Source: Gemmataceae bacterium | GTDB taxonomy: Bacteria; Planctomycetota; Planctomycetia; Gemmatales; Gemmataceae | Direction of reading: 5' to 3' | Length of the DNA: 64,000 nt | Assembly (NCBI GenBank): GCA_009692005.1 | Contig: SHZZ01000007.1 | Span: forward strand, 33,347-97,346 | Shown: piece by piece, positions 63,840 to 64,000 of the stretch | Position numbering within the stretch: position 1 is the first letter of the stretch | Layout of the letters: the number at the start of each line of letters is the position of its first letter | Notes under the pieces: generated by a model | Told to the model about the DNA's origin: nothing | Databases searched by the model: none | Seen by the model: the letters and a program-made list of their open reading frames with translations, nothing else | Translations under genes and position numbers: made by a program

Positions 63840-64000
63840 TCCACGGATAGGAATGTCCCCATTAAGCTGCTTTCAAAGGAGGCAGCCAATGGAGACGATA
63901 ACGATGAGTCGGAAGGAAATGTCACGGTTGGAATGGATGGAGAAGGTGAAGCGGAAAGAGCTTTCACTTTGGACGGCATCGAGCAAGATGTCGCTGAGTT
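63840..64000 (+). mobile_element. Left part of an ISNCY-type insertion sequence (cut by window edge)
   Basis: The element carries the transposase start described separately. Its left end should lie near 63837-63860 (around GGATAGGAATGTCCCC), where the coding fragment on the minus strand breaks off. The right end and the terminal inverted repeats lie outside the window, so the exact boundary cannot be fixed. Confidence 0.6.
63889..64000 (+). CDS. ISNCY-family transposase, N-terminal fragment
   Basis: It starts at ATG 63889 with AAAGGAGG six bases upstream and runs off the right edge after 37 codons. The visible protein, METITMSRKEMSRLEWMEKV followed by KRKELSLWTASSKMSLS, matches the N-terminal helix-turn-helix of ISNCY-type transposases, in which a lysine-rich helix is followed by LSLxxAA and a recognition helix. 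Confidence 0.7.
   Translation, partial: METITMSRKEMSRLEWMEKVKRKELSLWTASSKMSLS

Noticed and set aside
63716..63979. An 87-codon minus-strand frame at the right edge
   Set aside because: It is Ser/Pro-rich, antisense to the transposase and spans the IS junction, so it is a chance frame.
1..64000. tRNA, rRNA and CRISPR arrays
   Set aside because: I looked for cloverleaf-like sequences, conserved rRNA segments and regularly spaced direct repeats and saw none. A dedicated scan with tRNA and CRISPR tools could still find a tRNA missed by eye.

Overview
The window reads as chromosomal DNA of a planctomycete, most likely of the Gemmataceae/Gemmatales type. This is inferred from gene families: three copies of the planctomycete pair made of a large DUF1549/DUF1553 protein with a cytochrome-c-like motif (PSD1 type) plus a DUF1501 protein; an exported protein with the N-terminal LEKLEERSVPA motif; ThuA-like, DUF1080, TIGR03067, SMP-30 and sulfatase proteins; and many signal peptides. 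Base composition is moderately GC-rich, and genes lie on both strands in short runs. No rRNA, tRNA or CRISPR array was seen.

Layout. 1-4.5 kb: an edge-truncated PQQ-propeller protein, a ThuA-like protein, lspA, and a translationally coupled sigma/anti-sigma pair. 4.5-8.6 kb: PSD1/DUF1501 pair 1. 9.0-12.1 kb: an exported methyltransferase, pyrB and an FGGY kinase in one tight run. 12.2-17.4 kb: an ABC-2 exporter, a thiolase, a DapA/NanA-type aldolase and an exported TIM-barrel protein. 17.5-21.5 kb: PSD1/DUF1501 pair 2. 21.7-25.4 kb: a ROK repressor, an outer-membrane efflux lipoprotein with a small Cys-rich partner, and a conserved hypothetical. 25.5-34.5 kb: the most unusual block, with a secreted RTX-like/HbpS-like protein facing away from a predicted outer-membrane barrel, which is followed by a 1340-residue protein with ten haem c motifs and a C-terminal LVIVD propeller. 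34.6-39.6 kb: PSD1/DUF1501 pair 3, ending in a frameshifted membrane-protein gene. 39.8-46 kb: small enzymes, including a cyclase, a sarcosine-oxidase-like flavoenzyme, a thioredoxin-like protein with an in-frame TGA, and a catalytically dead transglutaminase. 45.8-47 kb: a protoglobin and an Rrf2 regulator, divergent across a perfect palindrome. 47.2-57.6 kb: a LOG-family protein, an esterase, an RbsD-like protein, then an adaptor and two tandem RND pumps. 57.8-63.3 kb: two related coiled-coil membrane proteins, then sulfatase, SMP-30, SGNH hydrolase and TIGR03067 genes. 63.4-64 kb: a decayed toxin-antitoxin-like locus beside the left part of an ISNCY-type insertion sequence.

How the parts may work together. 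The exported hydrolases and PSD1/DUF1501 pairs fit polymer or glycan degradation at the cell surface. The barrel and multihaem protein look like an electron conduit across the outer membrane, with the HbpS-like protein as a possible haem-binding partner; this is inference. The Rrf2/protoglobin pair looks like a small gas- or NO-responsive unit. The RND block may use the distant outer-membrane factor at 23.3-24.9 kb. A GC-rich repeat of about 75-85 bases with an internal palindrome occurs three times between genes.
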